From Brevundimonas bacteroides DSM 4726 (GTDB lineage: Bacteria > Pseudomonadota > Alphaproteobacteria > Caulobacterales > Caulobacteraceae), in NCBI RefSeq assembly GCF_000701445.1, contig NZ_JNIX01000002.1:52853-116852 (forward strand): a stretch of 64,000 nucleotides of DNA, written 5' to 3'. The notes below the pieces were generated by a model that saw only the letters and a list, made by a program, of their open reading frames with translations, made no database searches and was not told where the DNA came from. Positions 35,551-44,743 of this stretch are shown piece by piece. Numbering within the stretch: the first letter of the stretch is position 1; every line of letters starts with the position of its first letter. A program made the position numbers and the translations under genes.

Positions 35551-37374
35551 ATGAAGAACGAGAACACGCGGAACATGGTGATCTTCGTCGTCGCGACGGC
35601 GGTGATCCTGATCCTGTACCAGATCTTCATCCTGGGCCCCCAGGCCGAACAGCAGCGCGCCGCCGCCGAGGCCGCGGCAGCGTCTCAGACCGTCGACGCC
35701 GACGGCGACCTGGCAGTTCCGGGCGCCGCCCCCGCCCCGTCCGCCGCCGTCTTCACCGAGGATCGCGGCCAGGCGCTGGGCACGGTCGCCCGCGTGCCGA
35801 TCCAGACCGGCAAGCTGCGCGGCTCCCTGTCGCTGCAGGGCGGCCGGATCGACGACCTGTTCCTGACCGACTACCGCGAGACGCTGGACGATCCCGCGCC
35901 CGTGGAGCTGTTCCGCCCGGCGGGCATGGAGCACGCCTTCCTGGCCCAGTTCGGCTGGACCGGACAGAACATCGCCGGCGGCGTGCCCGGCCCCAACACC
36001 CTGTGGCGGCTGACCAGCGGCTCGACCCTGACGCCGACGACGCCGGTCACCCTGACCTGGGACAACGGTCAGGGTCTGCGCTTCACCCGCGTGGTGTCGG
36101 TCGATGAGAACTACCTTTTCACGCTCCGGGACACCGTCGCCAACCTGGGCACGACGCCGATCGTCATCGCCCCCTATGGCCGCATTGAGCGCCAGGGCGT
36201 GCCCGATACGCTCGGCAAGAACCAGATCCTGCACGAAGGCGGGATCGGCACCTTCGGCGAACCCGGCGACTACTCGACCACCCAGCTGAAGTACGGCGAC
36301 TGGACCAAGAAGCCGCGCGAAGAGTTCGAATCCACCGGCGGCTGGCTGGGCATCACCGACAAATACTGGCTGGCGGCCCTGATCCCCGGGCAGAACCAGA
36401 CGATCGAGGCCGAGTTCGTCGCGCGCGACGCCAATGGCCTGCAGATGCGCGAGGCCCGCCTGCTCGGCGAGCCCCGCACCATCAATCCGGGCCGGCAGAT
36501 CACCGAGGAACAGCGCCTGTTCGCCGGCGCAAAGCGCAACGAGATCCTGGCAGACTATGAGGAAGTGCTGGGCCTGCCGCGCTTCGTCTATGCGATCGAC
36601 TGGGGTTTCCTGTTCTTCCTGACGCGACCGATCTTCCTGCTGGTCCACTGGTTCGCCGGCCTGGTCGGCAACTTCGGCGTGGCCATCCTGCTGCTGACGC
36701 TGACGATCAAGCTCATCATGTTCCCGCTGGCGAACAAGAGCTACGAGAGCCTGTCGAAGATGCGCAAGCTCCAGCCGCAGATGGAGAAGATCAAGACGCA
36801 GTTCAAAGACGACCCGCAGAAGCAGCAGCAGGAGACGATGGCGCTGTATCAGCGGGAGAAGATCAATCCGCTGGCGGGCTGTTTGCCGATCCTGGTGCAG
36901 ATCCCGGTCTTCTATGCCCTGTATAAGGTGCTGTTCGTCACCATCGAGATGCGCCATGCGCCCTTCTTCGGCTGGATCCGCGATCTGTCGGCGCCCGATC
37001 CGACCAACATCTGGACCCTGTTCGGCCTGATCCCGTGGGATCCGGGTTCGATCCCGCTGCTGGGCGGCTTGCTGGTCAACTCGGGCGGCGGTTTCACCCT
37101 GGGGCTCAGCGTGCTCGCCATCTTCTACGGCTTCACCATGTGGCTGCAGCAGGCGATGAACCCGCCCATGCCCGATCCGGTGCAGCGCCAGATCTTCGCC
37201 TGGATGCCGGTGATCTTCACCTTCATCATGGCGGTGTTCCCGGCGGGTCTGCTGGTATACTGGGCCTGGAACAACGTGCTGTCGATCGCCCAACAGTACT
37301 TCATCATGCACCGCTTCGGGGCCGAGAACCCGATCGACGACTTCATCGCCAAGCTGAGAAACAAACCCGCGTGA
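35551..37374 (+). CDS. yidC: Membrane protein insertase YidC
   Basis: A 607-aa insertase that places proteins in the inner membrane with or without SecYEG. It has an N-terminal TM ([20 protein letters not shown]), a large periplasmic beta domain to about residue 345, then the conserved core: [55 protein letters not shown] and [20 protein letters not shown]. The TM ends in [24 protein letters not shown]. It starts 6 bp after rnpA and overlaps engB by 4 bp. Confidence 0.97.
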   Translation: MKNENTRNMVIFVVATAVILILYQIFILGPQAEQQRAAAEAAAASQTVDADGDLAVPGAAPAPSAAVFTEDRGQALGTVARVPIQTGKLRGSLSLQGGRIDDLFLTDYRETLDDPAPVELFRPAGMEHAFLAQFGWTGQNIAGGVPGPNTLWRLTSGSTLTPTTPVTLTWDNGQGLRFTRVVSVDENYLFTLRDTVANLGTTPIVIAPYGRIERQGVPDTLGKNQILHEGGIGTFGEPGDYSTTQLKYGDWTKKPREEFESTGGWLGITDKYWLAALIPGQNQTIEAEFVARDANGLQMREARLLGEPRTINPGRQITEEQRLFAGAKRNEILADYEEVLGLPRFVYAIDWGFLFFLTRPIFLLVHWFAGLVGNFGVAILLLTLTIKLIMFPLANKSYESLSKMRKLQPQMEKIKTQFKDDPQKQQQETMALYQREKINPLAGCLPILVQIPVFYALYKVLFVTIEMRHAPFFGWIRDLSAPDPTNIWTLFGLIPWDPGSIPLLGGLLVNSGGGFTLGLSVLAIFYGFTMWLQQAMNPPMPDPVQRQIFAWMPVIFTFIMAVFPAGLLVYWAWNNVLSIAQQYFIMHRFGAENPIDDFIAKLRNKPA

Positions 37375-38027
37375 CGGAGCCCGAGACCGGCGCCTATTCG
37401 GACGAGGAGATCGAGGCCGCGCGGGTGCTGTTCGCCCGGCCCGCGACTTTCGTCATGGGCTGCGCCAAGATCGAGCAGTTGCCCGAACCGGACCTGCCCG
37501 AGATCGCCTTCGCCGGCCGGTCCAATGTCGGCAAGTCCAGCCTGATCAACGGCCTGGTCGGCATGCACAAGCTCGCGCGGGCGTCCAACGAGCCGGGCCG
37601 GACGCGCGAGGTCAACTTCTTCGACCTGGACGGAAAGATGCGGCTGGTGGACCTGCCGGGCTACGGCTGGGCCAAGGCGTCGAAGTCGACGGTCAAGCAG
37701 TTCCAGAACCTGGGCCGGGACTATCTGCGCGGGCGGGTGACGCTGAAGCGGGTCTATCTGCTGATCGACAGCCGGCACGGGCTGAAGAGCGTCGACACCG
37801 AGGCGCTGGACGCGCTCGACCTCGCCGCCGTCAGCTATCACATCGTCCTGACCAAGGCCGACAAGATCAAGGCCCACGAGCGCGAAGCCGTGCGCGAGGC
37901 GACGCTGAAGGCCATCTCCAAGCGCCCGGCGGCGTTTCCGGCGGTGGCGGTGACCTCGGCGGAGAAGGGGCTGGGGCTGCCCGAACTGCGGGCCGAGATC
38001 ATGCGAACGACGGGCGTCCAGATTTAG
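37371..38027 (+). CDS. engB: Ribosome biogenesis GTPase YihA/YsxC (EngB)
   Basis: A 218-aa GTPase needed for large-subunit assembly. G1 is [14 protein letters not shown]2 region [13 protein letters not shown]3 [12 protein letters not shown] and G4 LTKADKIK. The GTG start at 37371 overlaps the yidC stop (GTGA), the only start that begins at family position. The order yidC-engB is common in alphaproteobacteria, where argB often follows; here a convergent TauE/SafE gene follows instead. Confidence 0.95.
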   Translation: MTEPETGAYSDEEIEAARVLFARPATFVMGCAKIEQLPEPDLPEIAFAGRSNVGKSSLINGLVGMHKLARASNEPGRTREVNFFDLDGKMRLVDLPGYGWAKASKSTVKQFQNLGRDYLRGRVTLKRVYLLIDSRHGLKSVDTEALDALDLAAVSYHIVLTKADKIKAHEREAVREATLKAISKRPAAFPAVAVTSAEKGLGLPELRAEIMRTTGVQI

Positions 38028-38803
38028 GCGACCACTCCGGCAAGCTGCAGGCCCTGAAAGCCAGCCAGCAGGACCAGAAGACCGCCCACGCCATAGGTCA
38101 AGGCTCGACGCGGCAGCCGCTTGGTGATCCAGCCCGCGAAGGGGGCCGCCAGAAGGCCGCCGACGACCAGGCCGCCGATCGCCGCCGCATGGTTCTCCAG
38201 CGCGCCCGCCTCTTCCCAGTGGCCCGTCACAAGCGCCCAGACGAAGGTCGCGGAGATCGCGACGGTCAGGAAGAACTCAGCCGTGTTGACCGTGCCGATG
38301 GCGCGTCTCGGCTCGGCGCCAGCCCCGACCATGGTCGAGGAGACGGTCGGGCCCCAGCCCCCGCCGCCAATGGCGTCTAGAAAGCCGCCGATGACGCCCA
38401 GCGGCGCGACCTTCCACTGGCGGATGCGCCGCGGCTCGATGTCATGCCCGGCCCTCCAAAGGATGTAGAGACCCATGCCCGCCAGATAGACCACGATGAA
38501 CGGCTTGATGACTTCGCCGTCGAGACCGGACAGCACATAGGCACCCAGAACGCCGCCGATCACGCCGGCGACAGCCAGCGGGATGAACAGTCGCCATTCG
38601 ACGTTCTTGTGCCAGACGTGGGAGCTGGCGGAGGCGGCGGTGGTGAAGACTTCAGCGCCGTGAACGCTGGCCGAGGCCATAGCGGGCGGAACCCCCAGCG
38701 CCAGAAGCACCGACGACGAGATCACGCCATAGGCCATGCCCAGCGAACCATCGACCGCCTGGGCCAGGGCGCCGACCAGCAGAAACAGCAGAAAGGTGTC
38801 CAT
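38024..38803 (-). CDS. TauE/SafE-family sulfite exporter-like protein
   Basis: A 259-aa membrane protein with eight hydrophobic segments in two repeats. The first begins [31 protein letters not shown]; the second has [28 protein letters not shown], the paired glycine-rich motifs of the family. Members export sulfite, sulfoacetate or other sulfur anions; the substrate here is not known. It is convergent with engB (4-bp overlap) and divergent from prfA. Confidence 0.9.
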   Translation of the reverse strand: MDTFLLFLLVGALAQAVDGSLGMAYGVISSSVLLALGVPPAMASASVHGAEVFTTAASASSHVWHKNVEWRLFIPLAVAGVIGGVLGAYVLSGLDGEVIKPFIVVYLAGMGLYILWRAGHDIEPRRIRQWKVAPLGVIGGFLDAIGGGGWGPTVSSTMVGAGAEPRRAIGTVNTAEFFLTVAISATFVWALVTGHWEEAGALENHAAAIGGLVVGGLLAAPFAGWITKRLPRRALTYGVGGLLVLLAGFQGLQLAGVVA

Positions 38804-38877
38804 CCAGCCCCCAGATTGACGGTCGTGACGAGCGCTACGGCACAGCTAATGCCCCAGATCGACAGGGGTAACCGACG

Positions 38878-38946
38878 ATGACGGCGATGTTATCCAGCGT
38901 GACCGTCCGCAGCCGTCGCATCGACAGCCGGGATGCCCCGCGATAA
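38878..38946 (+). CDS. Possible short leader ORF upstream of prfA
   Basis: A 22-codon [23 protein letters not shown] plus two residues, with AGGGG 8 nt before the ATG. It ends 38 bp before the prfA start. It has no known relatives that I recognise and may be chance. Confidence 0.2.
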   Translation: MTAMLSSVTVRSRRIDSRDAPR

Positions 38947-38984
38947 GGGTCCGGCCCTTCGCTCAACCGGAGCCCAAGCCCACT

Positions 38985-40052
38985 TTGCGCCTGCCCCAGT
39001 CCAAGCTCGACCAGGTCCTGGACCGCTTCCATCAGGTGGAAGCGCGCATGGGCGCGGCCACCGACGGTCAGGAGATCGTGCGTCTGTCCAAGGAGCACGC
39101 TGAGATGAAGCCGGTGGCCGACGCCGTCACCGCGCTCGGCCGCGCGCGTGCGGAGATCGAGGACCTGAAGGCCATGGCCTCGGACCCCGAGATGGCGGCG
39201 ATGGCGGAGGAGGAGCTGCGTATCCTGTCTGAGCGCCTGCCGGACATGGAGCGCGACGTGGCGTTGCTGCTGGCCCCGCGCGACGCCGACGAGAACGCGA
39301 GCGCCGTGCTGGAAGTGCGCGCCGGCACCGGCGGCGACGAGGCGGCCCTGTTCGCGGGCGATCTCTTCCGGATGTACTCGCGCTACGCCTCTACGCGCGG
39401 CTGGCGGGTCGAGATCGACAGCGCGACGGAAGGCGAGGCCGGGGGCTACAAGGAAATCATCGCCACGGTCACCGGCGACGGCGTCTTCGGCCGGCTGAAG
39501 TTCGAGAGCGGGGTCCACCGGGTCCAGCGCGTGCCGGCGACCGAGGCCGGCGGCCGCATCCACACCTCGGCGGCGACGGTCGCCGTCCTGCCCGAGGTCG
39601 AGGACGTCGAGATCGACATCCAGGACAAGGACATCCGCATCGACACCTACCGCGCCTCCGGCTCGGGTGGGCAGCACGTCAACAAGACCGACTCCGCCGT
39701 GCGCATCACCCATTTGCCGACGGGCATCGTGGTGACGTCGTCCGAGAAGTCCCAGCACGTGAACCGCGACAAGGCGATGAAGAACCTGCGAGTCCGCCTG
39801 TATGACCTTCAGCGCCAGCAGAAGGATCAGGCGCGATCCGACGCCCGGAAGTCCCAGGTCGGGTCGGGCGACCGGTCCGAGCGCATCCGAACCTACAACT
39901 TCCCGCAAGGCCGGGTCAGCGATCACCGCATCAACCTGACGCTGCACAGCCTGCCGCAGATCCTGGAAGGGGAGCTCGATCCTCTGCTGGACGCCCTGAT
40001 CGCCGAGGATCAGGCGGCGCGTCTCGCCGATCTGGAAGCCGAGTTCGCCTGA
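38985..40052 (+). CDS. prfA: Peptide chain release factor 1
   Basis: A 355-aa factor that reads UAA and UAG. The catalytic GGQ is in [22 protein letters not shown], and the RF1 anticodon-like tripeptide region is [23 protein letters not shown]. The N-terminal coiled-coil domain is complete. The only start at family position is TTG 38985 ([15 protein letters not shown]), with GGAG 12 nt upstream, so expression may be modest. prmC (its methyltransferase), often the next gene, is not here; hsp20 follows convergently. Confidence 0.96.
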   Translation: MRLPQSKLDQVLDRFHQVEARMGAATDGQEIVRLSKEHAEMKPVADAVTALGRARAEIEDLKAMASDPEMAAMAEEELRILSERLPDMERDVALLLAPRDADENASAVLEVRAGTGGDEAALFAGDLFRMYSRYASTRGWRVEIDSATEGEAGGYKEIIATVTGDGVFGRLKFESGVHRVQRVPATEAGGRIHTSAATVAVLPEVEDVEIDIQDKDIRIDTYRASGSGGQHVNKTDSAVRITHLPTGIVVTSSEKSQHVNRDKAMKNLRVRLYDLQRQQKDQARSDARKSQVGSGDRSERIRTYNFPQGRVSDHRINLTLHSLPQILEGELDPLLDALIAEDQAARLADLEAEFA

Positions 40053-40060
40053 ACGAAAAA

Positions 40061-40083
40061 GGGGCGGCCCAAAGACCGCCCCT
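40061..40083 (-). terminator. Terminator between hsp20 and prfA
   Basis: GGGGCGG (40061-40067) pairs with CCGCCCC (40076-40082). On the minus strand it is followed by five T, so it ends the hsp20 transcript. It may also stop prfA transcripts from the other side, though the T-run there is poor. Confidence 0.85.
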
Positions 40084-40107
40084 CTCATTCGTCGATACGC
40101 CGGCGGG

Positions 40108-40581
40108 TTACGCCGCCTTGGTCTTGGCCTTGCCTTCGATCAGGCCGGTCGCGGTCGAGGCGATCTCGATGCGCCGGGGCTTCAGCGCCTCGGGCAGCTC
40201 GCGCTTCAGCTCGATCGACAGCAGGCCGTTGTCGAGGCGGGCCTCGGTCACGATCACATAGTCGGCCAGCTGGAAGCGGCGCTCGAAGTCGCGCTCGGCC
40301 AGGCCGCGATGCAGATAGGTGCGGTTTGCCGCGCCGTCGTCGTTGGCCGTCTTGCGGCCGGTGACGGTCAGCAGGTTTTCCTTGACCTCGATGTTCAGCT
40401 CGTCGGGCTTGAAGCCGGCGACGGCGATCTCGATGCGGTAGGCGTTTTCGCCCGTCGTCTCGATGTTGTAGGGCGGCCAGCCGTTCTCCTGGCTGGTGCG
40501 CGCGGCGCTTTCCAGCAGGGAGGCCAGGCGGTCGAAGCCGACGGCCGAGCGATAGAGGGGGGTCAAGTCGATGGTACGCAT
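40108..40581 (-). CDS. Small heat shock protein Hsp20
   Basis: A 157-aa IbpA-type chaperone. The alpha-crystallin domain spans about residues 30-130: [40 protein letters not shown], then [23 protein letters not shown] and [18 protein letters not shown]. The C-terminal I-x-I motif is present as IEI. The start is ATG 40581 with AGGAGA 5 nt upstream, sequestered in a ROSE-like hairpin. A sigma-32-type promoter lies at 40721-40748. Confidence 0.94.
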   Translation of the reverse strand: MRTIDLTPLYRSAVGFDRLASLLESAARTSQENGWPPYNIETTGENAYRIEIAVAGFKPDELNIEVKENLLTVTGRKTANDDGAANRTYLHRGLAERDFERRFQLADYVIVTEARLDNGLLSIELKRELPEALKPRRIEIASTATGLIEGKAKTKAA

Positions 40582-40714
40582 GTCGATCTCCTGATCAGTC
40601 AGCAAGATGGAGCCGCCCCGCGATTTGTGGCCCGGGTCGGCGTAGGGATCGAACCGCCCGGTCCCGATCTGGGCCCCGAACCGTCCGCGAGAACCCGGGA
40701 ACCGGCGCTCTCGG
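40582..40714 (-). promoter_or_regulatory. ROSE-like RNA thermometer in the hsp20 leader
   Basis: Just before the ATG the minus strand reads TCTTGCT-GACTGATC-AGGAGA. UCUU(G)CU pairs with AGGAGA, leaving one bulged G, which is the U(U/C)GCU-versus-Shine-Dalgarno hairpin of ROSE elements. Upstream, CCGGGTT can pair with GACCCGG and encloses further hairpins, as in multi-stem ROSE leaders. ROSE thermometers are known from small heat shock genes of alphaproteobacteria: heat melts the hairpin and frees the ribosome site. Confidence 0.75.
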
Positions 40715-40720
40715 ATGCTC

Positions 40721-40748
40721 AGATGGTGCGCCTCGGTGCGGCGTCAAG
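40721..40748 (-). promoter_or_regulatory. Heat-shock (RpoH) promoter of hsp20
   Basis: CTTGACG (40748-40742) and CACCATCT (40728-40721) are 13 bp apart, close to the sigma-32 consensus CTTGAAA-N(11-16)-CCCCATNT. The transcript would start near 40714, with a leader of about 130 nt. Confidence 0.7.
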
Positions 40749-40839
40749 ACCCCGGCCGTCGCCGGATCATCACTTGCCCGATCAAGCGTCGTGGGTATGG
40801 TCGCCGCCAACCACAACAACGCTTCGGGAGACCCTGTTC

Positions 40840-41634
40840 ATGCGCGCATCCGTGATCGCCCTCGCCGCCGTCCTGGCCGCGACGACCGCCTCGGCCCAGG
40901 CCCTGCCCGCCGCGGGCTCCAACGCCCTCACGGCCGCGCCGCCCGTGCTGCAGGAAGACGCCGCGCTTCAGGCCGCGATCGCGTCCGACGCCCGTCCCGC
41001 CGCCGACAAGGCCCGCGACGCCGCGCGGCGCCCCTATGAGGCCCTGACCTTCTGGGGCCTGACGCCGGGTTCGACAGTGGTCGAGATCCAGCCCGGCCGC
41101 GCCGGCTGGTGGTCGGCGATCCTCCAGCCCTACCTGGCCCAGACGGGCGGGCGCTACGTCGCGGTGAACAATCCCGGCGAAGGCATGGGCGTCGAGGCCG
41201 GGACCGCCGATCTGGTCCTGGTCGCCCGCGCCTTCCACAACTGGCATCGCGCGGGTCGGACCGACCCCTTCATGGCCGCCTTCTTCGGCGCCCTGAAGCC
41301 GGGCGGCGTGCTCGCCATCGAACAGCACCGCGCCGCGCCGGGCACGAACCCCGACGCCACCGCCCCCTTCGGCTACGTCTCGGAGGCCTACATCATCGCC
41401 GCGGCGGAACGGGCCGGCTTCGTGCTCGACGCCAGGAGCGAGCTGAACGCCAATCCGCGCGACGATCGGGATCACCCCTATGGCGTCTGGACCCTGCCGC
41501 CGGTCCGCACCTCGGCGCCGCGCGAGGGCAATCCGAACGACCGCGCCACGCCCCTGACCGAGGCCGAGCGCGCCGAGTACGACGCCATCGGCGAGAGCGA
41601 CCGCATGACGCTGCGGTTCCGAAAGCCCGCCTGA
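40840..41634 (+). CDS. Exported methyltransferase-like protein (COG4798 type), copy 1
   Basis: A 264-aa protein with a signal peptide (MRASVIALAAVLAATTASAQA). The rest resembles a class I SAM methyltransferase: RRPYEALTFWGLTPGSTVVEIQPGRAGWWSAIL (motif I altered to ExQPG), ADLVLVARAFHNWHR, GALKPGGVLAIEQHRAAPG, and the shared tail YDAIGESDRMTLRFRKP. SAM is not expected in the periplasm, so the catalytic role is open. GGGAG lies 9 nt before the ATG. It is followed by a paralogue. Confidence 0.8.
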   Translation: MRASVIALAAVLAATTASAQALPAAGSNALTAAPPVLQEDAALQAAIASDARPAADKARDAARRPYEALTFWGLTPGSTVVEIQPGRAGWWSAILQPYLAQTGGRYVAVNNPGEGMGVEAGTADLVLVARAFHNWHRAGRTDPFMAAFFGALKPGGVLAIEQHRAAPGTNPDATAPFGYVSEAYIIAAAERAGFVLDARSELNANPRDDRDHPYGVWTLPPVRTSAPREGNPNDRATPLTEAERAEYDAIGESDRMTLRFRKPA

Positions 41635-41641
41635 TCGAGCT

Positions 41642-41670
41642 TTGACGCGCTTAGCGAAGCCCTCTATCCC
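41642..41670 (+). promoter_or_regulatory. Candidate promoter of the second methyltransferase-like gene
   Basis: TTGACG (41642-41647), 17 bp, TATCCC (41665-41670), between the two paralogues and 54 bp before the start codon of the second. Confidence 0.5.
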
Positions 41671-41723
41671 AACCGCTTCCGGGACGGCGTCGCGGGCTGG
41701 CGGCGCCGGGGCAGGAATGACGA

Positions 41724-42635
41724 ATGCGGGACGATAAGCGGTCGGGATCAGCGGGACCGTCGCGGCGGGCCATGCTGGCCGCCTGCGGCCTGATCGCCGT
41801 CGGCGGCCTGTCGGCCTGCGGCGACCGCGAGCCCGAGAAAGCCGATCCCGAAACCCCCGCCGGACCCCCCGAGGGCTCGTTGGAGTGGGCCATCGCTGGA
41901 CCTTGGCGCGCGGCCGACCGGGCGCGCGATACCTGGCGGCATCCGCTGGAAACGCTGAGGTTTTTCGGACTGCAGCCATCCATGACCGTCGTCGACTTCT
42001 GGCCCGGCAGCGGCTGGTACACCGAGATCCTCGCGCCGTACCTCGCCGAGGGCGACGGCGAATACTACGCCGTGGGCTTCTCGACCGCGCCCGGCGCCGA
42101 CCCGGCCCAGGCGGCGCTCAACGCCAACTTCGAACAGCGCTTCGGCTCCGATCGCCGCCTGTACGGCGAGGTCAAGTTCAGCCAGTTCGGGGCCACGACC
42201 GGCCCGGTCGCGCCGGCCGGCACCGCCGACATGGTCCTGTTCATGCGGAACATCCACGCCTGGATGGCCGCGGGCATCGCCGAAAAGGCCTTCGCCGACG
42301 CCTTCGCGGCGCTTCGCCCGCGCGGCATCCTGGGCGTCGAGCAGCATCGCCTCGGCCCCGATCAGGACCAGGACCCAGCCGCGGCCGACGGCTATGTCCA
42401 GGAGGCCTTCGTCAAGCAGTTGGCGGCCGAGGCCGGCTTCATCTTCGAGGCGGCATCCGAGATCAACGCCAACCCTGATGACACCAAGGACCATCCCTTC
42501 GGCGTCGAGACCCTGCCGCCGCGCCTGCTGACGGCACCGCTCGGCTCGCCGCCCGACCCGACCTTCGACAGCGCGCCGTATCGCGAGATCGGCGAGAGCG
42601 ACCGCATGACCCTCAAATTCCGGAAGCCCGAGTGA
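41724..42635 (+). CDS. Lipoprotein methyltransferase-like protein (COG4798 type), copy 2
   Basis: A 303-aa paralogue of the preceding gene. The N-terminus SRRAMLAACGLIAVGGLSAC has an SRR pair before a hydrophobic stretch and a lipobox LSAC, suggesting a lipoprotein, perhaps Tat-exported. The domain reads LRFFGLQPSMTVVDFWPGSGWYTEIL, ADMVLFMRNIHAWM, GILGVEQHR, then INANPDDTKDHPFGV and the common tail YREIGESDRMTLKFRKPE. It overlaps the hydrolase gene by 4 bp (GTGA), so these are co-translated. Confidence 0.8.
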   Translation: MRDDKRSGSAGPSRRAMLAACGLIAVGGLSACGDREPEKADPETPAGPPEGSLEWAIAGPWRAADRARDTWRHPLETLRFFGLQPSMTVVDFWPGSGWYTEILAPYLAEGDGEYYAVGFSTAPGADPAQAALNANFEQRFGSDRRLYGEVKFSQFGATTGPVAPAGTADMVLFMRNIHAWMAAGIAEKAFADAFAALRPRGILGVEQHRLGPDQDQDPAAADGYVQEAFVKQLAAEAGFIFEAASEINANPDDTKDHPFGVETLPPRLLTAPLGSPPDPTFDSAPYREIGESDRMTLKFRKPE

Positions 42636-43666
42636 ACCGCGCCGCCGCCTTCGCCGCCAATGCGCCCCTGATGGGCGTGCCTGGAGCCGCCGCCCCGCCG
42701 GGTGGCCAAGGCGAATGGTTCCGCGGCGCCGGCGGCCTGCGCCTGCGCGCCGCCTTCTGGACGCCGTCGACGCTGGTGGCGGCCAGGCCGCGGGGCACCG
42801 TCGTCCTGTCGCCTGGCCGCACCGAGCCGATCGAGAAATACTTCGAGCTGATCGGCAACTTCCTGGCGCGCGGCTGGTGCGTGCTGGCCCACGACTGGCG
42901 TGGACAGGGCCTGTCGGCCCGCCTTCTGCCCGACCGTCTGAAGGGTCACGCCCGCGCGGTCGAGGAGTTTCTGGACGACTATGCGCGCCTGATGGATGCC
43001 TTCGAGGCCCGCGCGCCCAAGCCCTGGGTGATGGTTGGCCATTCGATGGGCGGCGCGCTCAATCTGCTGACGCTCGAGGCCGGAGAGAGCCGTTTCGCCG
43101 GGGCCATCCTGTCCAGCCCCATGCTGCGGGTGAAGACGGGAAAGCGATCGATGTGGTCCGTCAAGCTGGCGGTGCGCTGGAACGTGCGTCACGGCAAGGC
43201 GGGCGACTTCGTCCTGGACGATCCGGACGATCCTTTCGACCACACCTTCGAGAAGGATGCCCTGACGTCCGACGAGACGCGCTACGAGCTGTGGCGGCAA
43301 CAGCTTTTCGCCTGTCCACACCTGGCGGTGGGCGGCCCGACCTGGGGCTGGCTGGCCTTCGCGCTCGATGCCGGCGAACGCGTGCTCAAGCCCAAGGCGC
43401 TGAAATCGGTGCTGATCCCCTGCACCATCGTCCAGTCCGGCGAGGACGACCGGGTCTGGAAGCAGACCAACCGCTGGGCCGCCAAGCGGCTGGGGCGGGG
43501 GCGCTATGTGGAGGTCGCGGGAGCCAAGCACGAGGTCATCATGGAGACCGACGACATGCGCGCGGTCTTCCTGAACGAGTTCGACGCCATGGCCGACTAC
43601 GTCTCGCCGGTGAACGACCTTGCGCCGCTGGCCGCGCCGGAACCGACCGAAACCCCGGCCGCCTAG
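42632..43666 (+). CDS. Alpha/beta hydrolase, lysophospholipase (PldB)-like
   Basis: A 344-aa serine hydrolase of the Hydrolase_4 type. The nucleophile elbow is GHSMGGALNLLTLEAG and the oxyanion region precedes it as LAHDWRGQGLSARL. VQSGEDDRVWKQTN supplies the acid Asp, and GAKHEVIMETDDMR the catalytic His. There is no signal peptide. The GTG start at 42632 lies within the stop of the methyltransferase-like lipoprotein. The pairing suggests a lipid or envelope substrate. Confidence 0.9.
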   Translation: MNRAAAFAANAPLMGVPGAAAPPGGQGEWFRGAGGLRLRAAFWTPSTLVAARPRGTVVLSPGRTEPIEKYFELIGNFLARGWCVLAHDWRGQGLSARLLPDRLKGHARAVEEFLDDYARLMDAFEARAPKPWVMVGHSMGGALNLLTLEAGESRFAGAILSSPMLRVKTGKRSMWSVKLAVRWNVRHGKAGDFVLDDPDDPFDHTFEKDALTSDETRYELWRQQLFACPHLAVGGPTWGWLAFALDAGERVLKPKALKSVLIPCTIVQSGEDDRVWKQTNRWAAKRLGRGRYVEVAGAKHEVIMETDDMRAVFLNEFDAMADYVSPVNDLAPLAAPEPTETPAA

Positions 43667-43669
43667 GCC

Positions 43670-44455
43670 TCAGCGCACGCCGCGTTTGAACGCCACGAGG
43701 GCGTCCTCGCGCACCCGCGCATCACCGACCGCGATGATGCGCCCATCGCCCGACGGCGGCTGGCCGGTCCAGTCCGTCACCTGTCCGCCCGCGGCCTCGA
43801 TCACCGGCACCAGCGCCGACCAGTCCCATTCCTTGAGCCCAGTCTCGGCCACCAGGTCGATTCGGCCCATCGCCACCATGGCATAGGCGTAGGCATCGCA
43901 CCCGAACCGGGCCAGCCGCGCCGCCGCCCGCACCTGGGTCCAGGCCCCGAACTCGGGCGCGGTGAAGATGTCCGGATCGGTGGTGGCGATCACCGCCTCG
44001 GTCAGGCGAGGGCATTCCCGCACCCGGATCGCCCGCTCGCCGCCACGCGACACCAGCCGCGCGCCCGACGGCCCGCCCAGGAAGACCTCGTCCAGATAGG
44101 GCTGGGCGATCAAGCCCACGGTCGGGCGGCCCGCGTGTCGCAGGGCGATCAGCGTGGTCCACAGCGGCAAGCCGGCGATGAAGGCGCGGGTGCCGTCGAC
44201 CGGGTCCAGAACCCAGACATGGTCTGCGTCCGGGCGGTCCTCGCCGTACTCCTCGCCGATGACGCCGTGTTCGGGATAGCGCGTCTCGATCAGGCGGCGG
44301 ATAGCAGCTTCCGCGCCCCGATCGGCCTCGGTCACGGGATCGAAGGCCCCTTCGCCCGCCTTGTTCTCGGCCGCCGCCTCGTTGCGGAACAGCGGCAGGG
44401 TGACCCGCGCGGCCTCGGCGGCCAGCTCCAGGGCGAAGGCTTCGTACTCTGTCAT
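43670..44455 (-). CDS. hisN: Inositol-monophosphatase-family histidinol phosphatase
   Basis: A 261-aa metal-dependent phosphatase. The motifs are [33 protein letters not shown] (metal sites) and the late [30 protein letters not shown] and the FDPVTEADR start match the HisN-type histidinol-phosphatases of alphaproteobacteria rather than SuhB. The start is ATG 44455. No other his genes are nearby, so inositol-1-phosphatase activity cannot be excluded. Confidence 0.85.
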   Translation of the reverse strand: MTEYEAFALELAAEAARVTLPLFRNEAAAENKAGEGAFDPVTEADRGAEAAIRRLIETRYPEHGVIGEEYGEDRPDADHVWVLDPVDGTRAFIAGLPLWTTLIALRHAGRPTVGLIAQPYLDEVFLGGPSGARLVSRGGERAIRVRECPRLTEAVIATTDPDIFTAPEFGAWTQVRAAARLARFGCDAYAYAMVAMGRIDLVAETGLKEWDWSALVPVIEAAGGQVTDWTGQPPSGDGRIIAVGDARVREDALVAFKRGVR

Positions 44456-44535
44456 TCGGGGTCCGGGGGGCTTGGGCGCTTGGGGCTCGGTCGTGTATCG
44501 TGATGGCTCCCGAACGCCAAACGTCACGGTCCGAA

Positions 44536-44730
44536 ATGAGCGACGCCTTCCACACGCCGGCTTCCGTCGATCCCCGCCTGCTGGAGGTCCTGGTCTGCCC
44601 GGTCACGCGCGGCAAACTGGACTACGACCGCGCCGCCAACGAGCTCATCTCCAAGGGCGCCAAGCTGGCCTTCCCCATCCGCGACGGCGTGCCGATCATG
44701 CTGGCCGAAGAGGCAAGGCAGCTGGACTGA
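44536..44730 (+). CDS. Trm112/YcaR-family protein
   Basis: A 64-aa protein: [53 protein letters not shown]. In zinc-binding Trm112 proteins CPxC supplies ligands; here CPVT has a single Cys, as usual in alphaproteobacterial members. Trm112 in eukaryotes activates methyltransferases; the bacterial role is not clear. The start is ATG 44536. Its stop lies inside a perfect hairpin that also holds the ubiH-type gene's stop. Confidence 0.88.
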   Translation: MSDAFHTPASVDPRLLEVLVCPVTRGKLDYDRAANELISKGAKLAFPIRDGVPIMLAEEARQLD

Positions 44731-44743
44731 CGCTGCGCGTCAG
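44727..44743. terminator. Hairpin shared by two convergent stop codons
   Basis: CTGACGC-TGC-GCGTCAG is a perfect 7-3-7 palindrome. The TGA stop of the Trm112-like gene lies in one arm and that of the UbiH-type gene in the other. It has no T-run, so termination strength is uncertain. Confidence 0.5.

Noticed and set aside
40620..40690. tRNA-like segment in the hsp20 leader (GGTTCGATCC and a CCGGGTT/GACCCGG stem)
   Set aside because: The T-stem does not pair with the T-loop in register, no anticodon arm or CCA is formed; it fits better as the thermometer leader.
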